This document shows positions 12,115-23,637 of a stretch of DNA of 64,000 nt, piece by piece (position 1 is the first letter of the stretch; the number at the start of each line of letters is the position of its first letter). A model generated the notes under the pieces. The model searched no databases. It worked only from the letters and a program-made list of their open reading frames with translations, and was not told the DNA's origin. The DNA comes from Rotaria sordida (taxonomy: Eukaryota > Rotifera > Eurotatoria > Philodinida > Philodinidae), in the NCBI GenBank assembly GCA_905250125.1, contig CAJNOL010001206.1, forward strand, positions 1-64,000. The letters are read 5' to 3'. A program made the translations under genes and the position numbers.

Positions 12115-12576
12115 AATATATTATCATTTATTGTTTTAAACAAATATAACAACGTTTTTGAAATATAAGAATAAATGAGAGCAAAAGATAAAATCGATAT
12201 GAATTAAATTATTTTTGTTTTTTTTATTAATTAGAAAAAAATTTTATTTATGGATTAAAAATTTTTTTTTTAAAAATTTTTAATTTTTAAAAAAAAATTG
12301 AAATAATATTTCTACAAATATTCTTAGAGAAAAATATATAAAAAGAAAAACTTAGAACAAATCTTTAGTCTGTATTAATACCTATTTCAACTGCTTTCAA
12401 AAAAAAAAAAAAATTTCTTTATTTAATACATAGTAATTTTACAATATGTAGTTCAATATTTGATTCGTTCTTCTTTTAACTAAATAACTAAGAGACATCT
12501 GTTTTATTCATTCTTCATCAATAAAAATTTTCAATTCATTAACATTTGTTGGTTTTATTCAATCCGATATTCCAAG

Positions 12577-12874
12577 GTAGGTGAAATTAGCCAACGATTC
12601 GAATAAAAGCAGCTAGAATTCGCCTAGGAGTCTGTTCCAAGTACAACTCGACGAGCTCTATCCAATGGTATGTTCAAAATTTTCATAGAGCAAACTACGA
12701 TTTTCAGGTCTTCATAGTACCATCTATGATTCCAAAGATCATACTTTGATCTATGAAAAATCTGAACATACCATTGGAAAGAGCTCGTCGAGTTGTACTT
12801 GGAACATAGGTTGGAATAAGTTCCTAGACGAACCCTAGCTGATTTTACTCGAATCTTTGACTAATTTCACATAC
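12577..12874. repeat. 298-bp fold-back repeat
   Basis: The left end gtgaaattagccaacgattc (12581) and the right end ctttgactaatttcac (ends 12870) are near-complementary. Inner blocks (agtacaactcgacgagctc at 12640 and gagctcgtcgagttgtact at 12781) are an almost perfect match. The central loop is about 12700-12740. It abuts the Tc1 transposase remnant and probably inserted into it or marks its edge. Confidence 0.75.
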
Positions 12875-12935
12875 GTGATGTTCCACATATTTTCAATTGG
12901 ATTGAGATCCGGACTATTGAATGGTCAGTTCATAA

Positions 12936-14173
12936 CAGAGATCCGCGAGTCAGTTGAAAAATCGCCTCGCCTAACATCTATCATAAAAAAGATTTTTTGA
13001 GGCAGTTTCTCATTCATCCAGAACAATTACTATCTTTTTATTTCGTAAGATCAAACATAGTACAACAAATAACGGATGAAGCAGAATAAATGGTTACGCC
13101 TTTGTATTTCTATGTTCAATCACTTAATACGTTGTATTAATAAAATAAAATACGCTACAAGATGCAGTGTGAAAAGCTCTACAATTTATATAAGACAGCT
13201 TCTTTCATAGTTGCGCTTTATGTTTTGCAAATCGACAAAAGTCTGAGGGATCAGATTTAGACGCTGCAGAAAGTTCATTCTTTTCTTTTCTTAGTTGAGA
13301 TTTGTTATTACCTGATATGTTTTATTTGAAAAAATAAAATATATCATAATGTACAGCGTGACAAGCTCTGCAGTCTACAATGTAAAGTTTACTTTAATAC
13401 TGTACTTTTTATATTCAAAAAAGAACAAAATACTGTGTGACCACCTTTTGCAGCATCGAAATTAGATCTCTCATAGTTTTGTCGATTTTCAAGACAAAAA
13501 AGTGTTACTATGAAAGAATCTATCTTATATAAGCTATAGAGCTTTTCACACTGCATCTTATGATAGATTTTGTTTTTTTAATACAACGTATTAAGTGATC
13601 GAAAATTGAAATGGAAAGCGTAGCCATTTAACAAGCTTCACCTATTACATATAAATAGGTTCACAAACCAAAAATATAAAATGTGATCAAAATAAATAGG
13701 AATCATTCATTTTTTTACTGAACGTATAAATAATTTATTGTTAACTTGTTATGGATTTCAATGAGTACGTCTAAAATTGACCATCAAATCATCGACACTG
13801 AATTGGCGCTTGACATTAACTATAGTTGCTCGAATTGAAAAAATTAATCGAGCAACCTTTAATAATATTGGATAAATGAAAAGATGTTCATACCAAAACT
13901 TAAAACAATTATCGTCTATTAAATCAAGCTCAATAAGTTACTTAAGATATTTGCCTTATTTGTGACCGTGCTCGTCATCAAATTGAAGATATGGATCTTA
14001 CTGACTTATTATTAGTAAGAAATTTTTCCATTATTCGCCAAAAAATCATATTGTAGGTAGGCGAGTCGACTCGCCGAGTCACAAGATCAACTCGTACTCG
14101 CCCCGGTGCGAAGAATGCCGCCCAGCCTCGCCTCGCGGCGGGGCGGGAAAACTCGGCGAGTATCGGATCTCTG
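12936..14173. mobile_element. hAT-like non-autonomous transposon with 8-bp TSD
   Basis: The element begins CAGAGATCCG (12936) and ends CGGATCTCTG (14173), a perfect 10-bp terminal inverted repeat. It is flanked by identical 8-bp direct repeats GTTCATAA at 12928-12935 and 14174-14181. An 8-bp duplication with CAG-starting ends is the signature of the hAT superfamily. Both ends carry GCGAGT/ACTCGCC copies, denser in a GC-rich block at 14055-14160, likely subterminal transposase-binding repeats. Internally a large inverted repeat spans about 13075-13650. No transposase frame was found, so it would need a partner element. Confidence 0.85.
13075..13650. repeat. Internal long inverted repeat of the hAT-like element
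   Basis: The left arm (cacttaatacgttgtatta at 13121, gatgcagtgtgaaaagctct at 13160) pairs with the right arm (gagcttttcacactgcatc at 13539, aatacaacgtattaagtg at 13580). Arms are about 200 bp with a loop near 13330-13430. The whole internal part of the transposon can form a hairpin. Confidence 0.75.
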
Positions 14174-14822
14174 GTTCATAATATGTGGAACATTTACAGA
14201 CAATCATCCTTCAATTTTTGAAGATCAGTGTTTGGTGTTGTTATCTTATTGAAGTTGTTCTCTAATGTTTCGATGTAATAATTATTGTGCATAATATTTT
14301 GAAATAAATGAAAACTAACTGCTTCATGCTAGCTGATGAAACTCCAAACATGAATTTTTTGTCGATTCTTCGGAATTCTTTTTTTTTCTTCTTTTGGATT
14401 TTTTAACTACCGATGAATTGTATTTCTAAATAATTGAAATGAACTTTCATCGGTAAATACTGTAGGTTTTCAATTGTCATTTGAATATTGTTTGGTCTAT
14501 TCAACTCGATTTTCTCTTTATATTCTTGTGTGAATATTGGAATATTTAATGTTAAACAATTTTTATATTGAAGATGATTTAAATGACGTGAGATTGTGCT
14601 GATAGAAACATTTAATTTACATTGATTACGTAACTTCATTATTCCATCTAATAAATTGACCTAATGCTCGGCTGCATTTGGTTCCAATCTTACATCTTCG
14701 ACTATTGCCTGCTCTATGTCGTAGAAAACCTTGAGTTCGGAGGTTTTTCAATTGATAACTAATTGTAGACAATGGTATCTTCGAATCTTGGTGGATTTTT
14801 CTGGCGGAACGAATTCTCATGT

Positions 14823-17800
14823 TTCAATAATATAATACCTAAATATGATGTGATTTGGTAAGTATAAATCTAGAATAGCAGCAAAATAAAGGTTCAAGAG
14901 AATCTAGAAAATACAAAATGTTTATGCTGTCAGTTTGTTTACAAACTATTGTAAATTGATCGAAATACAATTGAACTATCGGAATGATTTTATAGAATGA
15001 AGACTAATTCGATGGTTTCTTTTTTTCTTTACACACAAAAAAAACAAAAGATTAAATTCAAAACGAAAAGCACGTTTATATACTATTTCATAGTGTTGTC
15101 TATTTAACAATTAGTGTAGACTAAAGGAGACAATATCGTTTCCTTGTTTTTAGTTCATTCGATAAAACTGTTGGAATTGTTTTTCAAATATTAAAAATAT
15201 GAGTGCGTACTCAATTGTCCAACTACGATTTTCTGTAGATATGCTACCGATTTGTGTACATCTTTGTTCGCCAAGAAAAAGTAACGCAATTCACATCAAT
15301 CAATAGAGAATTTTTGTATTCTCTGTTTCGACAACCTTTTCAAGATTCCTCGTATTGTCATTTATGAGAAAAGATCCGAAACTAACTAAAACCTAATGAC
15401 ATTTTTCCATGGATTTCCAAAGATGATTTGGTGTATTCTTTCATTGTCGAATATAGAACTTAATTCTAAAATGATATGACTACTAAGTTGAAGAGTAAGA
15501 CCGATTAGGTTGTATCTCATGAAAAAAAAAAATAGAGAAAAATCATATAATCCTACTAGACAATGATTTTTTTCCGAATGTTTTTTATCTCCAGATTTTT
15601 TTTCTCGTAAATATTTCTTCTAAAATTCTGAAGTATATATCAAAATTGTTTGAAATTTCAGCAAAATATTGTTAGAAAGAAAAAAAGCAAATGATTATGT
15701 TCCATTTAATCTGCACCAATCGTTTTATAACTAAGCTTCTTATTACGAAATTTCATATGCTGTAAGATTAATAAGAATACTTCAACCATAAAATAATGCA
15801 AATACATAATATAGCACGAACTATCAATCGGAAAAAAAAAATCTCACTCTTGAATGGTTGTATAGTAAGTTAATGCTGAAGTTGAGTCAGTTTATTCATG
15901 TCATTTGAATAACTTTTATTCCATTTTGTATATAATCATCTGAATCATATTTTTTGAGAAGTCTTTAATTTGAATTACGTATTTGAAAATTTATATTTCA
16001 TAAAGATTAAAGACTTGTAACTTGATTGTTGCTTGAATAAGAAGAAAATTATAATGTACAACATTTTCAGTAGGTTACAAACCAAGAAAACAAAGTATTT
16101 AGTGAATTTGTCTACATCACATTATAATTTTGATTTAAATTCATCAGTTTTATAAGAAAATTCTGCACTTGGCACAAGTGGTACAATAATGGTCGTCTAG
16201 CTATTTATATCAGAGACGAATAGAACTCAAGATAGTGCAGGGTAGCTCAAAAGTATAAAGCTTGAACATGTCTCTTTTATTGATAAAAAAAAATCAGCTT
16301 GTTTGCTCGAGTTATAATGGAAATGTTCAATTTTTTTTTCGGTAAAGTGACTTTTGGGTTGCGTTGTACTTAATTGTTTGTTGAATAAATTTTCTAATAT
16401 GTCAATCAAAGTAGTACTTAAGAAAGGACACAAAAAACATATTTCATTTACTAATTCAATAAATCGAATAACTAAAATTTTATGTTATTCAGGTATGTTA
16501 ATTTTCGCCTTGAATCAAGACTTTAAATTATATTCTAAATTTATATCACATATTTATGTGTTTTAATATGATATATAACAAACACTTTCTCTAATACAAA
16601 TGTCATTCTATGTCTTAATCGTAAGAAAAACTAAACTCTTTTCAGTTTCTTATTAAATGAGTCGTCGAACCATGCTGTTCTATAAAAAGAAATTGGTCTA
16701 CTTCAAAGGCTTTAAATTTCCTTGAATAAGTATATAGATAGTGAGAATTGCTTTTACTACGCATCACTCCCTTCCGTAATCATATTTTAAGTGCACTCAT
16801 TAGTATATATATTTCTTGTGAGAAAATATAAAACTCAATTAATTGTTATTTTTAATTCTTTGAATGTAAGGGAAAAAAGGACATAAAATACTTTTTTTTT
16901 AAAAATATTTCCGTTATATTTAATGAGCATGATAAAATCAAAGTAAATATAATGTATGAAAGTGTGACACGCACTATTCCTAATTCATTTCGCTTGTAGG
17001 GAAAAAAAGTTATTATTCATCTAATATTGAAAAAACTCATAGGTCATTTTATGTCATAAGAAAGCTTTGCTTTAAGGCTAAAACATCTTTCATCGTATCC
17101 AGCATTATTTTTTTTTCTTCTTATTAATCTATGTTATTTAATTAACAATATATACACGAAAGATTGTATGTTGAATTCTAATAATGAAAGTCTATTAAGA
17201 ATTTAAACAATAATTCACATAATATAAGTCAATAGATGCAAACAGATATGATGGCGTGTTGAACATGATCAAAATTTTATTTTTTTCCTCATGAAAATCG
17301 ATTCATCAATTGAATATAAATTTACTACATCGACTTATTTTGTACACCTTAAAAAAAATGCATTTTTTTTTTTAGTTGTAAGAATTTTGTTTTGCTAAAA
17401 AAATGAAACTAATTAATTTGTAGAAAAGGAAATATGTATATTCATCAATCATAATTAAGAGTTTTCTTAGATCTTCTGTTTTTTTTTTGATTGAAACTTT
17501 TTTATATGTAAATAAAAATTATTTTAATTAAACAATGACAAAAGAAGAATAAATAAAACAAAATGATTTCCGTATTGACTTATACTATGATAAAAGAAAA
17601 GTAATATTAAATGTCAAATTATTTCAACATCGAAATATGAAGTATAATCGAATAACTTAATCAAGAAAGATTAGATCTACTAAGAAAAGATTTATAAATA
17701 ACTTAAACATTTCTGTCAGATTTATAAATGAATTATATTTGAGTGAATATTATTATATTAAAGGATTATGTTGGACATCTTATGCTTTTTTTTTCTAATT

Positions 17801-18322
17801 TTACTTTACAGATAATAATAATGATGATTAAAATATTGAAGAGGACTTGATTTTTAATGATGAATTGAAAAAAAATTATTTATTTTACTTGATGAAAGAA
17901 GTTTTCTTTAAATATAAACAGAGCTTTCGGAACTACTAATTCTTCTTTTTTTAGTATTAAGATTCAGGTTGTAATCTTCCTGTCTGCTTATTTATGCTTC
18001 AAGTGGTTGTATAATAATAATGATCAAAGAATTGAATAGACCTTGATTAGACATTGAAAATGAACCGGTTGATCCGTAAATTCTGCTAGATTAATAGAAA
18101 TTTTTTTTTTTTAATCACGTAAAATGTATAAGTTATTTTAATTTCATCATTTATATAAGTCTATAGTGATGAAATCATAAAATATTTATTGTCTTTTATT
18201 TATTTATTAATAATAAAAAAAATAAAACAGCTGACAAGCTAGGCATTGCATTGTAAAAATATGTAGAATATTATAAAGTATTTTTTGAGTGTATTTCTTC
18301 TTGTGACTTAACTAAGAGTGAA
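14823..18322. other. Intergenic, AT-rich, no confident gene
   Basis: About 3.5 kb without a convincing gene. One short ATG-to-stop frame on the plus strand at 15198-15305 (35 codons, starting MSAYSIVQLRFSVDM) sits in slightly GC-richer sequence and could be an exon, but nothing further supports it. The rest is AT-rich with homopolymer tracts. Confidence 0.4.
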
Positions 18323-18436
18323 CTAGGCTGAATGCAGTCTTACTACTAGAAGAACGAAAAATGTAATAGTTATCATTATGGATATAATAATACACAGATT
18401 TCCTGTAAGATCGTAAGACACTGCGCTATTATCCAT
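18323..18436 (-). CDS. Candidate 37-aa single-pass membrane micropeptide
   Basis: An ATG in a strong context (gagaccATGG, an ideal Kozak site) opens a 37-codon frame ending at TAG 18323. The peptide has a short polar N-terminus (MDNSAVSYDLTGN), about 20 strongly hydrophobic residues (IIISIMITITFFVLLVV), and a brief basic tail RLHSA. That is the architecture of regulatory micropeptides that bind membrane pumps or channels, but no family match is claimed. The local sequence is less AT-rich than its surroundings. A possible 3' splice site (tgaatgcag on the coding strand, near 18485) lies just upstream and may define the exon. It precedes the 7TM receptor gene on the same DNA but is otherwise isolated. 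Confidence 0.4.
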   Translation of the reverse strand: MDNSAVSYDLTGNLCIIISIMITITFFVLLVVRLHSA

Positions 18437-19003
18437 GGTCTCCTGGTCACGTTGTCGGTTTCTTCAATCGTAGAACATGTTCTGCATTCAAATTAGAAAT
18501 TCTATCATTATTATCATAGTAATTGTTGTGTAAAATAACATTCGTTAATAACAGTAAATGTAAATCAGTCAAATATCTATTTAATTAATTAAAATTAATT
18601 GAATAAAAGCTTTGTAATATTTCTATTGGATGAAATTAATTAATTCGTTTAGAATAAAATTGATGATTAAGAAAAGTTGAATTTAATAGTAATAAGAACT
18701 TTATTAAAATTCTTTCATGATGTTGAGATTTTAAAATGAAAAAGTTAATCTGATACAATAACTTTCTGACCTATGCATATTTTATGAACTAAGGATTAGA
18801 CAAAGACTAAAGAGATGATCTCTGAAAAGTCAAAACATTAAATAGCATGACAATTAGGATAAGTCGGCGGTTTTTATAGAATGTCAAACAGATATGTTTA
18901 TTGTTCTTGAATGTATAACATAAACAATGATTTATTAAAGTATTTTTTCTTTTTAGCATTTCTTTCAGCATAAAAAAATGTTTATATTTATATAACTAAA
19001 TGA

Positions 19004-20170
19004 TTAAACTTCAATTTGATTATGTTCATATTGTGTATGATTTAATTCTAAAGATTGTTGACGACGAGAACAATGACAATGACAAATATATTTTTGTTGA
19101 TGTTTAGTTTTTTTTGATGATTTTTTTTGTTTTTGAATTTTCATTCCAATCATATGATGAATTATTGAATTAATACGTTTATCAAATAAAATAAATGGTA
19201 TAAATCTTATTGTTAAACAAAATAAATGTGTTGTTTGTTGTATAATTTGTAAAAAAAATGATTGTTGTGCAGTTAAAAATGTTTTATAATGAAAAATAAA
19301 ATTCATTGTTATAAATTTATTTAATATAACAGGAAAATAAAATAATATTGATATTATACTTATTAATATAATAATTAATGATACATTATGATGTCGTTTT
19401 TTATTTGTTAATCGTTCTTGATTTATTGAAGTTATATTTTCTTGTCGATTTTTTGAAACAATTAAAAATGATACAAATGGAGATGTTTTACGATTTGTTT
19501 CACTATTTTTTTTTAATAGTTTTTTTTGAATTAATGAAATAATATAAATTATTAATATAATTATCCAACCAATATAAACAAGTATGTCAGTTACTTCAGC
19601 AAATATATGATTTATTTCTTGTACTTTTGTTACAATATCTGGTGTATTCATATCAATACTACATTGTTGAATATGAGGCATTCTGGAATCAGATACTAAT
19701 TCAATTGATGTTGAACCAAGTACACTTCGAATAATAGTAAATGCAAAAACAAATACAACTGATAAACGGCCACCAATTTGACCTAGAACCGTATTATATT
19801 TCCGTACATAATTTGTTATAAAATGTATAAGACAAATAAATAATAGTAATGTTGATCCTGTAAACGTAAATGGTGTTAAAAAAAATGATAACGGACATAA
19901 AATTTGATGATTTATTATATTTATATAATTCTCAACAGTTAGAAGTATGCTTGTATAAACTGTACAATAAAGAAAATCACACATAGTCATTAATATTAAT
20001 AAAAAATATGTTGTACATTGATGACGATTTAATAGCAAAAGTACAATTAACAATATAGAATTACATAGAATACCAGAAGATGAAAGAGTCAAATTAATTA
20101 AACGCATATATTTACTAAATGATTCAGCATTTGTTAATTGAATTAATAACATTGTTTCATTCATTTCCAT
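19004..20170 (-). CDS. Orphan rhodopsin-like 7TM receptor (intronless)
   Basis: One uninterrupted 388-residue frame starts at ATG 20170. Seven hydrophobic segments are visible: ~25-47 (with GILCNSILLIV, TM1 Asn), ~55-77 (LLILMTMCDFLYC, TM2 Asp), ~90-112, ~130-150, ~195-217, ~268-290 and ~310-335. N-glycosylation sites (NET, NLT) lie in the extracellular N-terminus. TM3 lacks a DRY motif (it ends NYVRKY) and TM7 lacks NPxxY (FIPFILFDKRIN instead). The C-tail is basic with a Cys/His cluster (CHCHC) that could be palmitoylated. This fits a divergent peptide-type GPCR, one of the lineage-expanded receptors common in rotifers and other small animals. The ligand is unknown. Few codon choices other than AT-ending ones, as in its neighbours. 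Confidence 0.85.
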   Translation of the reverse strand: MEMNETMLLIQLTNAESFSKYMRLINLTLSSSGILCNSILLIVLLLLNRHQCTTYFLLILMTMCDFLYCTVYTSILLTVENYINIINHQILCPLSFFLTPFTFTGSTLLLFICLIHFITNYVRKYNTVLGQIGGRLSVVFVFAFTIIRSVLGSTSIELVSDSRMPHIQQCSIDMNTPDIVTKVQEINHIFAEVTDILVYIGWIIILIIYIISLIQKKLLKKNSETNRKTSPFVSFLIVSKNRQENITSINQERLTNKKRHHNVSLIIILISIISILFYFPVILNKFITMNFIFHYKTFLTAQQSFFLQIIQQTTHLFCLTIRFIPFILFDKRINSIIHHMIGMKIQKQKKSSKKTKHQQKYICHCHCSRRQQSLELNHTQYEHNQIEV

Positions 20171-23100
20171 CTATAAAACAAAAACAAAAAACGTGCAATG
20201 CTAATTTGTTTTTTTCGTAAATTAGAAAAATAATTATCTGAAGTCTTATTTATATCTACAAGAAAATAATAAAAAAAATCGTACTCTGGTAAAGTAAACA
20301 GTAAATATAAACTAATTTTATGTCCGATAGGACAGATACGACATATATAATAAGACAGAGGAAGTCCAACGAAAACAAATAATATATTTAACAGGATGCT
20401 TTACATAATTGATAGGAACGAGCATAAACTTTAATTTTTCTCTGGAATATAATCCACAAATCCTAGAACGGAAACTACTATAGTAATGTTAATAAGTAGC
20501 TTCAATTTTTCTTTTCTCAAACAAACAATACCTCAAATATTATAAATTTATAACGTAAAAAAAAAAAATTTTTTTTTCGTATATAAAATTATTTGAAAAT
20601 AATCAGGTCATAAAATGATGGCAATCTCACTATATAATCAATAAACATGTACTGCACTTCAAATTCGGATCATTTATATTTGTATATCTCACTATTAATC
20701 AGATTATTTTTATGGCATTTAACTATATAGTTCGAGGTAAACAAAGATAAATAAATAAATATGCTTAAAGCAATTCATTTGTTAATACTTAGAAAAAAAA
20801 AAGAACATCGCATTAGAGTTTAGATTGGGAAATTAACTTATATTCATTAACATATTTTTGGTTATTAGTATTGAAGGAAAAAAAAAATGATTTAATAATA
20901 TTTCTATTAATATTAAATTTTTTTCTTTTTTTTTTTTTGTTTTAATTCTAATGTTGACATTTTTTTTTTCTAATAAGAAAACAAATCTGACATTTCTAAT
21001 TAGAAATAAAAGTAATAATCCAAAATGAATTTTGATGTTGTCTCAACCAGTTATTTTAATTCTTATTTCTCAAGATATAATTTGCGTTCGGGTCCTATGC
21101 GAACAATCTTTATCACATACCGTTTCCACAGAAAGAAAACAGAACAGGAAATGGGTGAACTATTTCGGAAAACGAAAACATGAGATCGATAAGCGTTCGT
21201 CCCTATCTTTTTTTTCTGTTTCTAATTATTCATGTGTGCTAAACTTGTTGTCATCCAATTTCTAACGTCTGTTGACTGTCAATCGATAGAAGCGTAATTG
21301 AGTGTCTGATAATTAAAAAAAACAGACACATCAAAGTATTGCACAAAATATAAACTCATGAGTTTGTTATGATATCTTAACAAAATTTTTCAAAATAGAA
21401 AAAAAAAAAAAAAGATGAGATGGAACTAGAAATTTCCCCGAAAGTCTATTAGTATCGAGAACACGCGAACTCAAATAAGAAAAAAAAAATTTTTATCTGG
21501 GAAAACGGAATTTGAAGAAAGATATTCCTTAGGGACGCTAATGTGCGCACGTCTAGCAGAATGATAGAGAGAAAAACAACATGAGAAAAAGAATAAATAT
21601 ATATATATTTTTTTTTTTTTTTGATAACAAGGTTTTTCTACTCGTTCTCTCTTCCTATTTGTGCAAAACGCCATCTTGTTTTGACAAAAAACATCGATTT
21701 TCTAAATATTTTTTTTTCTTCTATAAATATATTTCAAGACTTTTTTTCAAAATTCAATATATCATACTGAACTTTGAATATCGATATTTAATTAGATATA
21801 TTTTTTTCATCCAATAAATTAACAAATATATGTTAATAGATTCTGACATTTCTTTTTTTTGTTTTTGTCATCATCTTAATTTTTAGAATCTAATTTTCAA
21901 ATGAGAATTCAATTGACATCAAAATTAATTATACAAGACTCATTACTTTGTATAATACTGAAAAAGAAAAAAACAAATTTTTTTTTTTGTCAGTGTTCAA
22001 TAAGATACGAAAAAAGGTTTCTCATGTACATTAATGTATTATATATCTCATGAGATTTAATACGGACACTCGCTCATATTTTGTTTTTATGAAAAGAAAA
22101 GCAATCAAATGATTCTATGCCAAACAACACATTCCAAGTCATTCTTTCATATATTTATCAATATAATTGCTGAGAGATGAACATCAGACGGTAAATGAAA
22201 TTATATTGTATAGCAGATCACTTCGACATTCCCCGTTTTTTCTGTTAATTGACTAATAAGATTTACTCGATAAGGATCATCAAAATGGCGACACAGGAAG
22301 AAATAAACAACAGAAAATAAAAATAAAAATGCTTATATCACATTTCAAATAGATATCAATTGACTCTTGAATTTTCGTGTTTCTTTAACAAAATGCTAAC
22401 GAAGAATTATAATATGATTGTATACAAATAACTTATATCCATCACACATCTGTAATTTTATTATTTAAGCACAATTCATAGAATGAATATTGAATTGTTT
22501 ATCTGGTTCGGTACAATCAAATGATATTTTTTTTCTATAGTCGATTGTTCACTATAAGATATGTATATGAAAATATCATAGAAAACTTTTGTATATAAGC
22601 TGATTATTTATGATTATATTGTCACTTTTCGTTGATGTATTTTGAAAGAAAGATAAAAAAAAATCGTATTTATGGACTTTTATAATTCATAATAGTTAAA
22701 TATAAGATTTTGCATTATTCTAAAAGATCACTTGATTTTTAGAGCAATGAATATATTATTGTCGAATGTTTATTACTAATTGTACCTCGTACAAACTGCA
22801 TAATTATATAACAGGTGGACAAATTTGTCCTCTTCGAGTATATTTTCCTTTCATGTAACATGAAAAAGATAGATATCATAAATAGGAAATAAAAATATAT
22901 GTCAAATGACGGTAAAAAGAAAAAAAAATACAGAATATATCGTCTTACTATGAAGTTTTGTCTTATGCTTATGATTGATATTCGTTGATGTAATATCATA
23001 CCTAATGTACTTGAGAGTATATATTACCATAGATTTGATTGAATTATTTATTCTATAGAAAAGTTTCAAAAATTTTTTTCATTTAAGAATTGTATCAGAA

Positions 23101-23637
23101 AATATTTTTAATCAAAATTATATACATACAAATGATTATTTTGGTTTTTTCAGACAAAATTATAATACGATTACTAAAATTGAGTATTTTTTTTTTTTTC
23201 GAAGCATCATTGATAATAATAAAAAGATCAAAATCTTAGAAAATTTTTAATTAATTTATCTCACAAAATTAATCGGATTAATTCTAAAATAAATCTTTTT
23301 TTCCATAAATAACATTGAATTGAATATATATATATATATTTAATTAACAAATAGCAAAAAAGATGTAGAAAAAAAATAAATTTTGTTATTTAAATAACCT
23401 TACGAACTGATATTATCACATGTAAATAAAGTAGTTAGGTTGAAAGAAAAGTAATAAATGCATCACAAAAATTGTATATTATAAAAAGCAACTCCTATAT
23501 TGATCATATCTATACACAGGTTACTTTTGATGTAATGCAATACAATCTATTTTTCAATCAATTATTAATAGGATGTAAAGTATTCCTTTTCTTTTTTTCA
23601 TATTCGATATTTTTTTTTTTGTATCAAAATAGAACGC
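20171..23637. other. Intergenic, AT-rich
   Basis: Long homopolymer tracts and an AT microsatellite near 23325-23340. One weak secreted-peptide candidate (21035-21265) is listed separately. A minus-strand frame starting MAFCTNRKRER at 21674 has a good ATG context but quickly runs into poly-T-coded Lys/Phe tracts and was not accepted. Confidence 0.4.
21035..21265 (+). CDS. Weak candidate: secreted amidated-peptide precursor
   Basis: A 76-codon frame begins with a hydrophobic leader (MLSQPVILILISQDIICV), followed by ERKQNRKWVNYFGKRKHEID and then a KR. The core KWVNYFGKR has the form basic residue, short aromatic peptide, Gly, Lys-Arg expected for an amidated neuropeptide (possible product WVNYF-amide). 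The DNA is GC-richer than its flanks. Against it: only one copy, a leader interrupted by Gln-Asp, and an overlapping frame from ATG 21025 (MNFDVVSTSYFNSYF) that is equally open. Which frame, if any, is used cannot be decided by eye. Confidence 0.22.
   Translation: MLSQPVILILISQDIICVRVLCEQSLSHTVSTERKQNRKWVNYFGKRKHEIDKRSSLSFFSVSNYSCVLNLLSSNF

Larger units (their letters stand above)
12885..14822 (-). pseudogene. Decayed Tc1-family transposase interrupted by an hAT-like element
   Basis: Pieces of a Tc1-type DDE transposase lie on the minus strand. The N-terminal helix-turn-helix part starts at 14820 (RIRSARKIHQDSKIPLST and following). A second block, 14640-14400, ends in TVFTDESSFQLF and carries a frameshift relative to the first. 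Next comes a VWSFIS region at 14400-14300 with an internal TAG stop. The C-terminal signature SPDLNPIENMW is at 12888-12920, preceded by a TGA where Trp is expected. The DDE catalytic block is split by a complete insertion at 12936-14173. Frameshifts and stops show it is dead. Tc1 elements move by cut-and-paste at TA dinucleotides. Confidence 0.8.

Noticed and set aside
21471-21674. Minus-strand frame MAFCTNRKRER with good ATG context
   Set aside because: Runs into Lys and Phe tracts from poly-A/T and lacks any motif.
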